From: Mermis nigrescens
Lineage: Eukaryota; Nematoda; Enoplea; Mermithida; Mermithidae
Assembly: GCA_036768485.1 (NCBI GenBank)
Contig: JAVLUZ010000228.1
Span: 434,001 to 498,000 of the forward strand
Reading direction: 5' to 3'
Length of the DNA: 64,000 bases
In this document: one piece after another, positions 24,550-36,962 of the stretch
How the letters are laid out: the number at the start of each line of letters is the position of its first letter
Numbering within the stretch: position 1 is the first letter of the stretch
Notes under the pieces: generated by a model
Database searches by the model: none
What the model was told of the DNA's origin: nothing
Seen by the model: only the letters and a program-made list of their open reading frames with translations
Translations under genes and position numbers: made by a program

Positions 24550-24903
24550 ATGCAAAATGACACAACTACCTCCACAATTGTTGTAGTAATGGTATGTTTG
24601 TTACCTGAGCCTGTTATATTGCAACCTGGACATGAAGTAATTACACCTGGCTATATAGCCATGGTTCTTGCAATTTTAGTTTTGCACTATTCAGGCAAGT
24701 CTGAATTTTATGGAAAAAACCTCACTTTTTGTTGCTCCATCTATAGTGAGTACTTGCAACCTTTAATACCTATTCGCGTTTGTAACATCTCTAAAACGCC
24801 AATTCGCATCGACTCTGGTGAAATCATAGGTTCTTTAACCTCTGGTGTGAAGTTGTGTCACATATTTCATCTTTTAATGATAGGTTGTTTTGCATCCAAA
24901 TAA
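24550..24903 (+). pseudogene. Protease-RT linker region
   Basis: A 117-codon open frame containing VILQPGHEVITPGYIA and VCNISKTPIRIDSGEIIGSL. This fits the poorly conserved segment that lies between protease and RT in Ty3/gypsy polyproteins. No separate function is inferred. Confidence 0.55.
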
Positions 24904-25079
24904 AGCTTTAAACAGCTCCATAAGTGATTCTAGACAACAGCAACAAATTTGTGAACTTTGTTTAAAATACATTCAATTTTTGCATTAAAAAACGAACCTC
25001 TGGGACATTTCCCCTTGATGAAACATCATATTGACACAGGGGATAATCATGATTGTTGGAAAAACTTATTGTGTTGAAC

Positions 25080-26350
25080 ATTCTGAAGAGAATCTATACA
25101 GAAAATTATAAATGAAATGCTTGCAGATAAAATTATTCGACCTACAACTAGCCCAGCAGTCCATTATTTCTTATAGGAAAAAAGGACGGTTTCCCTTGAG
25201 AACGATAGTCGATTATCGACAGTTAAATAGCCGTTACTCTAAGCAAGTCTACCTCTTCACAATTAGACGATTACTTGATACTTTGAGGCAATGCTGCATA
25301 TTTCAGTACACTGATTTAAAATCTGGATACTGGCAAATCCCACTCGATAATAAATCTCGCGAAAAAAACTGCGTTTATATGCCTGTGGTCATTATGAATT
25401 TGAAGTTTTACCTTTTGGTTTAAAGAATGCGCCCGCAGATTTTCAAAGGCTAATGGAGCTCGTGCTCGCAGGTCTAGTGGAAATCTTGTCTCGTTTACAT
25501 CAATGACATAATTATTTTTTCACACTTTCAAAGGCATTTAAAAGATCTGAGAATGTCTTTATCGCTCTTAAAAAAAGCAAACTTACGTTTAAAGCCTGAT
25601 AAATGCCATCTTGCGCATGCAGAAAGTGGAAATTTCTTGTGCCAGTAAGGGCAATGGGCATCGCTGAGTAGTAAGTCGCAGATTTAATGTCGTTTCCTGT
25701 ACCAAAAACGGTAAAATCCTTGCAGAAATTCCTTGGCTTAGTCAATGGTTTAAGAAATTCGTTAAAGATCTCCGCTGATAGCTAAATCGTTGTTCACATC
25801 TTCTTAGTAAGATATGATTTTGCTGGAAGGCTGAACACCAAACCGCCTTTGAGCTTCTGAAGAAAACGTCGTCTATTTTGCAACTGCAAGTCGATGATGA
25901 GCACCAATTTATTTTAACAACTGATGCAAGTAATTATGCGTTAGGTGCTATTTTGTGTAAACATCTACCATCAAAATCGTTTTATTCTATTGCTTCTTTA
26001 ATTCGCATTGCTAAATTCACGAATGTAACTATGCTACTTCAGGAAAAATGACAATTTAGTGTGAACCATCAAACATTATCGACATTATATTTACGGTAAA
26101 AAATTTATTTGACAGAAACTGATCATCAAACGATAGCATGACGTGGCATTCAATTGTATTCGTCACGTTGTTGGGGTCTCAAATTACAAGAATAAGAATA
26201 TGATATCGTTTATGTTTTTGGTGCATATAACTGTAGCTGATCTTCTTTCACGACACCTAAATGATCATGCAGAGCTTATGAAATATAAATTAGAAGCAAA
26301 AATATTTGTTAACATGCCAAATTTAGAATCGGAAGATTGGAATAGATAAT
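25080..26350 (+). pseudogene. pol: Reverse transcriptase and RNase H remnant
   Basis: RT blocks in order: KIINEMLADKIIRPTTSPAV, TIVDYRQLNS, FQYTDLKSGYWQIPLD, LPFGLKNAPADFQRLMELVL, then the catalytic block CLVYINDIIIFSH (25487-25524). RNase H follows: FILTTDASNYALGAILCK (about 25910-25965) and, near 26245, VADLLSRH. The blocks lie in different frames, separated by stops. The active-site motif reads YIND rather than YxDD, so the first catalytic Asp is replaced by Asn. The gene is non-functional. Confidence 0.9.
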
Positions 26351-26899
26351 TAGATAAAGTTCCTGACGTTAAAAAATGCGCCTGCGCCAATTAATCATCC
26401 AAATGCGCAAATAATAATCCTACTGCGCAAATCGATCCCTCTAATACAAAACCACCTGTTGTAGCGCCTGTAGCACGTCGGAAAAAAGCTGAAATGCTAA
26501 CACCTGCATTTTCATCGACATGACTGGAATGACGAATTGCACCATTGCATCGCATTAGTAAACTTACTCAACGAAAATATCGTGATGAATTTTTTTCGTA
26601 AAACGATGTACTTTTAAAGTTACCAACCTAAGCTGGCTACTTGGCAATTGATTTATCGATAGTCATGCCCAAATCTTTAAGTACAGCCTTTTCATATTTA
26701 GCTTGATTCCCTTGACTCTATTTTCGGAACTGTTTTTCTTTGCGCAAAATCTTGCCGCCATACAAATCGCACGTTATTATTGGTGATAGCGCGCCGATGA
26801 ATCATCATCATGATGGTGTAGGAATTGTGATGTGTGCTTACAACGTAAAAGGTCGCATTAAATTCCACATCTGTTCCATTGCAACCAATCAAAGTATCC

Positions 26900-27740
26900 G
26901 CACCCTTTGAACTTATTGCGTGTGATTGTTTTGCATATGCCGCGATCTCCCTCCGGAAATGACCAAATTGTAGTTTTTATGGATTATTTTACTAAATGCG
27001 TGGAAGCTTTTGCTGTGTCTGACATAAAAGCAACAACAATTACAAATTTATTATTAAGAGAAATTATCCCACGTTATGGAGTTCCCAAGAAATTTTTGAC
27101 AGATCAGGGTCAAACTTTACATCCACCTAATTTCGGGAAGTTTGCAAACTATTAAACCGTTCAAAAAAATATTTACAACTCCATATCACCCCCAGTGTGA
27201 TGGGTTGGTGGAACGTTATAATCGCACCTTGATTGATGGTTTGTCTAAGCTGAACGCGCGATCAGTAGGTGGGAGCAATTTCTACCTTTCGCATTATTTG
27301 CATATTGCGCGACTCCACAATCATCAACTAATATATCTCCTTTTGAAATGCTTTATGGTCATGAACCAGCATTTCCACTTGACACACTCATAAATGACTT
27401 TGTAATAAATCCGAATTTACCATCTGTTGCGGAAAAATACGTCATTGATTTAAAGCTGACTTTACAAGATCTACATGAAATTGCGTCTCAAAATCTAAAA
27501 CTCCAGCGTAAGCATAAAATCTTAATATGACAAGTTGGTAACTCAAACAAATTTTTTTTTCTCTCTCGGATATAGTTTACCTTAATAATACCTCAGTAAT
27601 TCAACCTGAAATCGGTAAACTATCACCCAAACGTGTTGGTCCATACAGAATTATTGACTTACCTACTCCTGAAACTGCGAAAATTGCATATGTCTATAAT
27701 CCCCTCTCATCCTCACGTCGTTCACAGGAATGACTTCTGC
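26900..27740 (+). pseudogene. int: Integrase remnant with GPY-type tail
   Basis: 26907-27155 contains VVFMDYFTKCVEAFAV and FLTDQGQ, the first two catalytic Asp blocks. The next frame, 27142-27393, contains FTTPYHPQCDGLVERYNRTL with the catalytic Glu, so the D,D,E triad is visible but split by a frameshift. Near 27620, PKRVGPYRIIDLP is the GPY/F-type C-terminal module, followed by HPHVVHRNDF. This places the element in the Ty3/gypsy group. Confidence 0.9.
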
Positions 27741-27959
27741 CTGAGCCCAAATTACCGTACTCTGATTTAATTGTGGAAAAAACACGCGTATGTCCTAGGC
27801 GATTTTGTTTCGGTAAAATCACCACATCGCCCTCTCGCCCCAGCAGTAGTCATAAGTTTTGAGGAGTTACGGGCAGGGAACAAAAAGCTAAGGACTGCGC
27901 ATATATATGCTTATTAAATGGCTCTAAAACAGCACATGCCGTACCATTATCTAATGTTT

Positions 27960-30900
27960 TCCTTTGCAGACCCATGGCTGCAGAAGGTACCCAAGCAAGG
28001 AGGCATTGCTGGAGGCAGCTGGTCACCGATGCAAATTCGAGGGGCATGATCCAGCGTCCTAGATGAGTTTTGTTCGGCTTTGACTAATATAGCTGGAAGG
28101 CGGGGTTGGTTCTACCAGATCCGCTGCCACAAAATGATGATAGTCGTGTTAGCAGTTCAATTATGTGTAATGGTAAAACGACAAATCAACACATATATGA
28201 ACCTAAAATCACGCTTGTCAATATTAATGACCCAAGAGCTCTGGTAGGAGAACAGGTTTGATGAATTCTTGGCTGCCTTGTGTGCAAAGAAAGAGAGTTC
28301 TATCCACTGTTTTAATCACCACTGACCAGGGAGTCTTTTGGGGCTATTTTGGCTTTGATTCATCCAGCAAACATGACAAATGGCACCTTATTCTTAGGCT
28401 ACGATTCCCGTTGTTAATGACTCGAAAAAGGCAGAACCTATAAGACCTGGGATTTGCGTTTTAAGCAGCTATGTCCCACCTATCAGGACCTCCATGGCCC
28501 ATTCGTACGCTACGTCCAAGTTGCGAGCGCGAACGGTCATGTGTTCTGCTGGGACATCGCGAAGTTCCCAAAACCTCCATTTGGGCTTCACCAGCTGCTC
28601 GAAACGCGTCTACCAAACGTATATATGGTCTGTTACGACCCCACACAAGACAGACTTGCATATTTTCATGTTTACGGCCCAACTTTCCGAAGAAATTTTG
28701 GCAATTCCTGATGCCGAATTCAAAATCAACGACATTGGAAAGATCCTTTAGTGCAGGGATTTATCAACATTCAGCCTTTGGCGAGATCGTTTACTCGTCG
28801 TTTCCATATCACAGCGCATTCACACACGTTAAAGCGCTTGACGAATTTTCTTTGACATGGCTATTGATCCCAACGCGCCTGATAATTTTGGACAGGCGTG
28901 GAGTTTACCACTAACTCGGGATATGGAACATTATTTAGCAATGGATGCCTGATAACTATCAATGTTTTCATATTGATAGAAGGCTGCTTCACAAAATAAT
29001 CGCATTACCGAACGATAAGCCTATGCCAATTTTGTTTAAAGGCGACAAATTGCACGTTAAAGCTAACAAATCGAAAACTAGACGGCGTGTACTGTTGTCA
29101 TCTCGCAAACCAGCACGGGGCCAGTCGACCAGCACGGCGACTGATGTTTCCGTTGATTCCGATGGCGGAGAGTTAGTCACAGTAGAGGACTTTTATGGTC
29201 CAGCTCCGCAATCACCAGTGGCCATAGCTGCAGCCACCACTGTTGCCTCTGTAACGGAAGCGTTGGCTCACACTAATGTTTTCGATAATCCAGATCTAAA
29301 AGTTCAGGGATCGCAGGCCGTTGCCGACTCAGTTTCGGGCCCGGCTAATGCACCTGACATGACCTAAGTCCAAACCAACCAGCTCAAGTACCCCAGCTTC
29401 TGCGATTTCTTTGCAGACTGATATTCCTTACGATTCTCCTATGGCTGAAATAGAACATCTATCTCCACTGAGGACGACAATTTATCTCCTAAACGCTTAG
29501 TGATGGCGTTATCTGACACTGAGGCGGAAGGCAAGCAAACTTGTCGCCACCGCATACCACACGTGCAGCATTGGCTCGAAAGGGGCTACTACCGTTTCGC
29601 AACCCGTTGATACACAATCGCTTGCGGCGAACCAGCAGGCACCCTTGGGCATCAGTTCGCTCCTACCTTTACCGACTTCTCAGCTGGATTGGGTAGAGCG
29701 TCAACCTGAACCCGACGTTATCATGACAGAGATTATAGGCTTCCACTGCCACCACAACGCTCATTACCCGCACAGGAAAGCCAACAAGCAGCGTTATCCA
29801 TGCAAACCGCATCCCATTCCACGCCACAAGGCGTGTCGAGTTCAGTGGCACTTACTACTCGTTTTACGGCTCCTATGGCCATGGCAGGTGTCAAATACTG
29901 TGGCGAATATTCAACCACAGGTTATTCCAAGATCCACCGTCGAATCTAAGTCGCAGTACCTACGCATATTCAAGCCATTCGCGATCGCATTTCCGCAGAA
30001 GAAAGCACAAGAGTGCAAAATTGCTCGTGTTATGTGCAACACTTTTTCACCATGATGGAGACTGCTGACGCGTGGCCCCGTGCTATATTGCGCCTGACGT
30101 ATTTTCAGCTACACTCTTATCTGGGTGAAGTCTCGCAGGAACGCGTCTGTACGACCAGTTGGTCGAGTGTGCCCAAGTGCACTTCGACCGGGTGTACGCA
30201 GCACATCTGCATTACGCTACGACTGACACAGCCTCGCGTCCTTAGTTTGGTCTACTATTGCACAACCTTTGGCTGATGTCGATCGTGCGCCAGCACCTCA
30301 ATTTATGAGCAAAATGAACGTTTTTAACCGATTATTTTACCCTGACCAATTTTTGTACAAACCCGGTTTTCATTACGACCGGAATGATGCTGTACAAAGT
30401 TCCTTTACAGTATCTGGTAGTCCACCCACACCTTGGCCTTTTAAGTGTGGTAACTGATGGCGTTATGCATCAGATTCTTCCAGAATTTTATCCGCACAGA
30501 ATGTCACAAGCGCCAGATCACTTAGCGCCGATCTTAATATCGACCGTCAAATGGTCGATATTTTTGATACCTTCCGAAATTTCCAATCGTTATACGATTC
30601 GGAGTATACGACTCTTGACGATCTTTTCAATAGATGTCATGCGCGCTAAAGTGCTTTTTGGAATTTTGGACAGAAAGTTCCACTTCTATGCGTATGCCTA
30701 CGGCAATGCCGCGATAGGCTGGCGCATGGTGGAGCAGCTACGTCGTATGTTGCGCATAGCTTTCCTTGGTGAAAATTACACCTTTGCCAACAGAAGCCTT
30801 CCCGGAATTCCCGGAGCTAACGAGCAAATCAAAAGTCCACCAAATTTACATAGCATGATTCGGCAAATTCGGTTAGCAACCAATCCACCACTTGAAGTTC

Positions 30901-32450
30901 AGTTCAATTTGACCGTTTCCGAGGTCGCCAAAAATCTGTGTTTTACCTCAAACACCGAATTCAAGGTGACTTAGAGAAAATTCGAAAAAGAGACGGCAGG
31001 CATCCTTGCAGGACCCAGAAGAAGTGGATCCTCAGCAAGCCTTGATATGCCCCAAGTCGATCTATCTCTGGAGGCACAGATTGAAATGCATAGAGCACGC
31101 ATGACGATCGAACAACGCGATTGTGAAAATTTGGCGACGGAAATGCCAAGGCGTGCGACGAAATTACGCATCGCCGGTTCTCTCGCTGAATCCTCTGAAG
31201 TTTGTCATCTGTTGGAAGACAAACATAAGGCTAAATTGAATCGATTTTATGATACAAAATCCGAGCATACTTTGCGTCGGTTAAAAGAATTTGGAAAAGC
31301 AACAAGTCAGAGAAGACTTGTTCAAGCTGAAAGTCGCAGCTAAATTAAGAGCTCGTTTAGGCCAAAGGGATCTAGCGGCAAGAACCGCAATCATCCTGGC
31401 AACGTTATGCTTAAATGCATCATTGCTCACAATCACAAGTACAACCACATGCACAAGTAAAATCACATGTAATACAGCAACATACACGACCGCAGACCCA
31501 ACCGCGGCAGCAGCAACATACGGAATCGCGTGAGCGTTCCGGGGAGACGTATTCACAGGCCGATGCTGGTCATCTGTCGCGCCAGCGACAGCAGCAGCCT
31601 TATGAATATTGCCGTCAGCCACAGTCAAACTGCAGAACTCATCAGAGCCGGTCACAATCCCATCAATGTCCACAATAGGATCAGTCGTATCGCTCACCGT
31701 TGGAACAAGATCAATCAGCCACCGGGATCTATCAGCCACAACCTCGACCGGGTCCACTTTGCCTAAACCGTGGCCTGTTATGCAATCACAACAGCGTCCA
31801 CGCAGATCTTCACGTGAACAAACATTTGGTTTTACTCCGGAGCAATTATTTACTCCGGTGCAATCTATACCGCGTTGTTACGCCGGACGACTACGAGGAC
31901 AACGACGACTTTGAGGACGACGATCGACCAGTCGATCCATATCGACGTTTACGCCAACATATGTATGGGCGTAGGCAATCGCCATACCAGTATTGCAGCG
32001 TTTGAATACGCGTCGCGAACCCGAATCGGATCGCGATTATTTTCAACGTCAACGACGTCGCATGAGGAGAAAACCACATGGCTTAAAGGCCAATTATCAG
32101 GATTGATATTAATTCACAAGTTCGACGTACACAACTTTTGGAACTCTGCAAACGGCGTCGAATTCGACCAGCCTTTTTTTGTCATTTTTGTTCTTTGTCC
32201 TGATGTGGATTCAGGACATCACGTATTGTTTCTTTTCTGTGTACTTTTTTCTCTTGTCATTTTTTCTTGCTGTAAATTTTTCTTTGACGGTGCTCGTATT
32301 TTCCCTGTTATTTCGCATAATTTGCCATTTTTCGTTTTTATCATTACCTCTTGGTTTAATTCGTCAGTGACTTTAATTTTGCTCAGCATAATTTTGCCTA
32401 ATCATTCCATGTCTTAACGTTTCTTTTGCTCAAATAGCGGTGTTACTATT
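27960..32450 (+). pseudogene. Unrecognised coding region after integrase
   Basis: About 4.5 kb with many long, overlapping plus-strand frames and a less AT-rich composition than the flanks, as in decayed coding DNA. Pieces include 28454-28711 (contains FVRYVQVASANGHVFCWDIA), 28945-29367 (140 codons, Ser/Thr/Ala-rich after a basic patch), the second half of 30384-30974, 31047-31343 (charged, helix-prone), and 31415-32005 (Gln/Arg-rich, then an acidic DDYEDNDDFEDDD tract). I recognise no family. A third ORF of envelope type is common in this position in some gypsy elements, but I see no signal peptide, furin-like site or convincing membrane anchor. It may be a novel accessory ORF or a second decayed insertion. 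Confidence 0.45.
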
Positions 32451-32890
32451 ATGGTACCTTAACTCTTTAACTTGGACAAGGGATTAATTTATACCCAATC
32501 TTTAAACTTTTTTCAATTCAAAATTTTCTCATTGCAGGGACTGAAGGAGGCTAATTGGGCAGCGAGATCGAATATTATGCTATGCTGTCCAAGGCCAGTC
32601 ATCATTACTTGGGCAACAATATAGATATACCACAGCCATTGAGAGTGTTGCTCGAGAGTTTCCTGAGTGCGAACGAGGTCATGCGTTGACCGTTATTTGT
32701 TATGTCTATTTGTTATTTTTGTTCTTTTATTTTCGTTTTTCACGTTTGCTCAGGATGAAGCATTGCGGACGCCAGAGTAAGAGGCGGTTCGCGAACGCCA
32801 AAGTGCCGAGTTATGAAAGCATTGCAGACGCTAGCGTTCATGATTTACCCCCGAAAAAATTATCCACTTCGTTACTAATTTTTTCTATAT

Positions 32891-32899
32891 GTGGGGGAG
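32891..32899 (+). other. Polypurine tract
   Basis: GTGGGGGAG directly precedes the 3' LTR, the expected position for the plus-strand priming site of an LTR retrotransposon. Confidence 0.75.
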
Positions 32900-33942
32900 T
32901 GTAACTGCGAGAGTTACTGCGTGTAGGCGAACTTGCCTTAGCAGTTCATGATAGCCTATAACATAGCCAATACTAGTTGCTATCTACGATAGTGTACTGT
33001 GGGCTATGCCTTCGGTCTTCCCATTATTACACCAATTTTCAATAATAAAAAACATTAAGATACTTGTCCGGTAGCATAGAGTTAAGTGTATGATAATAGT
33101 AATTGTTTAATGCATACACGGCAATGTCGAGAACATTCGATCTGAGATAAAAGTGTATCAGTATTACGTTAATTTGATCTTCGTTTATTTTACTGTAATG
33201 GTCTCCTGAGGCCAATGTAGTTAGTGTTGTTGGCAGTCGTTGGCCGTGGAATGCGATTGTATAGTCCGTACGTTTCGTTTTTCTTTTGCTTTATTTGGTT
33301 GTCCGGCTACAGGCCGTGGATTCTTCGTTCGAAATAAAATAGAGAAAACCTACCCAGGGGTTTTTGGTTATACCGAGGTTAGAGTCGGCCACTGCTACGT
33401 CGAGGATTTCAACTCATCAGTGGACGGATGAGTAAATCCATATGTTTGCTTATGCTATTTTGGAAATCTTAATTCATTTCTCAAACCAAAAAATTGATCA
33501 AAAATATTATCTAATAATTTTTTAAGGATGATTGATCAGACTAGAGCTCGATGTTGTTGTTTTCATAGTCTATTGTGCTACACGTATTAGGAACCAAAAA
33601 CTTTTCGAATCAGGCACTGATTAGAAAATAAGTTAAACATTCAACTTGAGCCTTGAGATAGGTCAACTGACCTCCGCGGCAAATTCCGAGATTAGGTAGG
33701 TAGCCTTAGGTCTTAGGGCGTAGCTGCTGAGATCACCCGACGAAAAGCGGCCAGCAATATTAGGGCTGAGGGATCGAAGCCATAAGGTCTGTGAGGGTCC
33801 AAAGATCGAAAGCTATCCAGGGCTGCGCGATCAGGGTCAGCGTAGCGTAGACTTAAGTACCTACGTACCTAAAGTAACTCTCGAAGGCAAATACACCCGT
33901 CCTATGTCGATTCATGCATACATAGGGCGGCTCTGTATTACA
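32900..33942 (+). repeat. 3' LTR
   Basis: 1043 bp, TGTAACTGCGAGAGTT to CTCTGTATTACA. The start is fixed by the polypurine tract; the end matches the end of the 5' LTR and, inverted, the boundary of the solo LTR at 18892. Confidence 0.85.
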
Positions 33943-34359
33943 TAAGTAAGCCGATTCCTACTAAATTTGAATTACATATGTACAAATGTTGGGACTTGGG
34001 AGACGAAGATAAATAACGCAAAGATTGCATTGAAAACCCCTACTTTGCTACAGCTACAATGAGCTCTAACAAACGACCTACAGTAAGTAAGAAGGAGTTA
34101 CTGTAGCTTCAAAAAACATTTACTGAAGAAGCTCTCGGATAAATGAAATAAACTAGACATACACATAGGTACATTACGTACATACCTACCAATTTATAAG
34201 TTTAGATGAGTATAGGTATTTTATTCATGTTTTCCGTTGCTGCACATGAATCGGTAGAACTCAAATAACTATGCCAAAATACCTACAATATCTATCTTGG
34301 CATGCACACTTCTACTATCCTTACAATAGGCAATTTTAATCAATAAACGCTAAATAAAG
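33943..34359. other. Intergenic, no gene seen
   Basis: AT-rich, with short TACCTAC-type repeats. Nothing recognisable. Confidence 0.5.
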
Positions 34360-34620
34360 ATGGATAACAATATAACTTCGGTAAGTTTAGTGATATCGCA
34401 TCATTACTTTGAATTATGTACCAATTTCAGCTGTTTGAATAATAAAAATGCAAGTGCCATTTATTTACTGTAGATGTTCGTGCAAACAAGTAACCAGGAA
34501 GAGGCTATTGACATTGACACGGCCGTGCCAATAGCCAGTGCCTTTTTTAGCGATTGGGTTACTAGTTGGGGGTCTTTTAGTAAGTTTGATATGAAAATAG
34601 GGCAAAAACCAGCGGCTTAG
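34360..34620 (+). other. Possible small two-exon reading frame, doubtful
   Basis: ATG at 34360 opens seven codons (MDNNITS) ending at a GTAAGT donor (34381). An acceptor TTTACTGTAG ends at 34473, and an open frame runs from 34474 to a stop at 34618-34620, containing AIDIDTAVPIASAFFSDWV. A further GTAAGT lies at 34580. I recognise no family. Part of the second exon recurs in a degraded form near 18325-18400, so this may be repeat-derived. Confidence 0.2.
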
Positions 34621-34721
34621 ACTGCGGGTGGTATAGCACAAAATGGTTTTTTACTTCTACCCCTTTTGTGTTTCGTTAATAATAGCCTAAATTTTCAGCG
34701 CTTTGCACCGAATTTCGTTGA

Positions 34722-35500
34722 CTATTTACAATCTACATAGGATAAGACAAGATAAGAAGACGAAAATATTTATTGTCCAGAAAAATAACGAAATTGGTAA
34801 AACACAAATACATGATAAAACAGCGACCGAACAAAAGGACCACAGATCACGGAGTGAGATACAACTAGGTATTCCCTACAATAAAATTGTAAAATCTATG
34901 TTTAGCAGCTCTTTTGTGAACGAACTAATGTTAGGAGAAGCGACGACATTATCAGTAACTTGTTCCAAATTTTTAGATATCTTTGGGGAAAAGTCGTTGA
35001 GATGAACATTCACGCTTGGCCGGTCCTGGCTAGCCAAATGTATTTCGCTATTCATTAGAACGGACAACTGGTGATGTGAGTTTATGACGATTTGTAGCTC
35101 GAGTGATGTTGGAACTGAAAATAAAAAATTCATCAGCATTAATACAAGATAAATCGTTAATAATTTGTTGCATGAGGCATAGACATGTATGAAGACGACG
35201 AAGTTTTGAAGAAGGTAGGTTAAGAAGTTTTAGGCGTCCAAGATAAAATAAATTGCTATGAAAACCAAACAGGCGTTTAGTTAATTTACGCTGAACATTT
35301 TCAGACGATTTATATCATTTGCACAAAATGGATTCCATACAGAAGCAGAAAACTCAAGCGTAGGTCATATATAAGTAGTATTGGCCTTAACTAAAATATC
35401 TTTATCACGAGAGAAATGCTTTGTGTATTAGAACACAACGAGAAACAGCCTTTTTTAATTATGTAATTCGAATGTTCCCTACAATTAAGATTATGAAATA
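34722..35500 (-). pseudogene. LINE reverse transcriptase ORF, C-terminal part
   Basis: On the minus strand the piece runs from ILVKANTTY near 35400, through TLEFSASVWNPFCANDINRL, to VVASPNISSFTKELLNIDF ending at a TAG/TAA cluster near 34868. This is the pattern of the region after the RT domain in CR1/Jockey-like non-LTR elements (leucine-rich tail, then PSLSSFK-like end). Frameshifts are present. The 3' untranslated part seems to end near 34722 with repeated TCTTATC-like sequence. Confidence 0.7.
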
Positions 35501-35502
35501 TA

Positions 35503-36108
35503 CCGTATTTATTTGAATAAACGCCGCGGCGTTTAATATTTTCAGGAGTTCATTTTGGTGCGGCGTTTATTCAAGGGCGGCGATTAATCAAGGGCGGCGA
35601 TTATTTTTTTCAATTCAAAATGGGTATCCATGAAAAGTTCACCAAATACACAATAATAAACTTTTTAGCCAACGCTTAAAAACAGAAAGCGAATTTAGTA
35701 GGTAGGTAATTTAACAGAAAATTAGAAAATTTCAACTTCGAAAACTTCTTCATCAGATTCAAATTCTGATTCACTCATGTTAAAATTTTCGTCACAAAGT
35801 TCTGAATTATTTGTTGCTTCCATGATCATGAATTTTCGGAAAACTCGATCAAAAATGGAAGCAAAATGGAAAAAGAAACGTGCCAAAATGGGTGCAAAAA
35901 TGAACAAAAAGCGTGAATCATCTCTACAGTAAACAGTAGGCTAAATTTAAAAATCTGCTTGAAGTTTACAATAAAGATACGTTCCCTTGAATAATCGCCG
36001 CGGTGTTTATTCAAGGGCGGCGATTATTATATTTTTGAGACCTTGGGTGCGGCGTTTATTCAAAGGCGGCGTTTATTCAAGGGCGGCTTTTATTCAAATA
36101 AATACAGG
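35503..36108. mobile_element. Pogo/Tc1-mariner-like MITE
   Basis: Terminal inverted repeats CCGTATTTATTTGAATAAAC and CCTGTATTTATTTGAATAAA, flanked by TA on both sides (35501-35502, 36109-36110). GGCGGCGATTATT-type blocks repeat inside both ends. A short minus-strand frame (35722-35907) ends in the acidic MSESEFESDEEVFEVEIF, reminiscent of the acidic tails of pogo-type transposases, but no catalytic region remains. It is inserted in the LINE. Confidence 0.75.
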
Positions 36109-36123
36109 TAGGTAAAAACACAC

Positions 36124-36954
36124 GGCACTTGTGGAGTTTAGGAGGTACGGAAAAAATTTTTCAAAATTTTTCGAAGTTTTATGAAATATGGTCAATTTTC
36201 ATACGCTGATCACGAATATGACATCCATTTTGATCGCAGACCATTACTTTTTCTAAAATTCTGATTCAAATTTTTTTTATAATTTTCAACTTTTTTTCAG
36301 TTTTTTTCCATAGAAAGTTTTTGTGTTCGGACAGTGACTAAATAATTATTGGATGTTAAATACACTGCTTACCGATCCTTAATGATACTAGGCAAAAATT
36401 AAACCTAAGCTAATGTGGGCTCGCTTATATAATGCTTAGGCTTGGGCTTAGAATATCTGGGAAGGTGTTCTAATCTGCTTAGGTCGAGGTCGCTCCGGCT
36501 TAGGTCGATGTAAAGATGCTTAGGTCAATGTATAGATGCTTAGGTCAATGTATAGATGCTAAGGTCGATGTATAGATGCTCAGGTCGATGTGAAGATATG
36601 AATTATAAACAGTCTGACTTTGAAATAGGACTAGGCTTAGTCCTATGTGCATTACCTACCATACACCTATCACCAAAATTTAAAAAAATGTAATATTTAC
36701 CTATATATCCTAAATGGATGTCATACTTCTTATCAAACCATAAAAATTGACCATAATCTAAAAAAATGGAAAAAACCTAGAAAAAATCAAAAATCCCAAA
36801 AAAAATCATTTTTCAAATTTTTCAAAAAATTTTTGGTCTGCTAAAAAAATGGAGGTCATAGTCGTGATCAGCATGTGTGATTTGACCATATTTTATCAAA
36901 TTTCGAAAAAAATTTGAAAAATTTCTTCCGTACCTCCTAAACTCCACAAGTGCC
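36124..36954. mobile_element. 831-bp TIR element with internal CTTAGGTCGATG array
   Basis: Terminal inverted repeats of about 130 bp starting GGCACTTGTGGAGTTTAGGA. AAACACAC is duplicated at 36116-36123 and 36955-36962. About 36475-36600 contains the same 20-bp tandem unit as 11155-11335, reverse-complemented. No transposase. It interrupts the LINE. Confidence 0.85.
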
Positions 36955-36962
36955 AAACACAC

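Larger units (their letters stand above)
19910..33942 (+). mobile_element. Decayed Ty3/gypsy LTR retrotransposon, about 14 kb
   Basis: Flanked by direct LTRs (19910-20885 and 32900-33942) that start TGTAACTGCGAGAGTT and end ATTACA. The internal order is gag, aspartic protease (DTGS), RT, RNase H, then integrase with a GPY-type tail, the Ty3/gypsy order. Each domain is interrupted by stops and frameshifts. At 14 kb it is unusually long; about 5 kb between integrase (ends about 27.8 kb) and the 3' LTR was formerly coding but is not recognisable. Flanking bases do not show a convincing target duplication. Confidence 0.85.

Noticed and set aside
32059..32417. Hydrophobic frame near the 3' end of the gypsy element as an envelope membrane anchor
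   Set aside because: The hydrophobicity comes from a T-rich tract (Phe, Leu, Ile, Val in all frames); there is no signal peptide or ectodomain pattern.
34703..35005. Plus-strand 100-codon frame as a host gene
   Set aside because: It is antisense to the LINE reverse transcriptase C-terminus, which explains the open frame.
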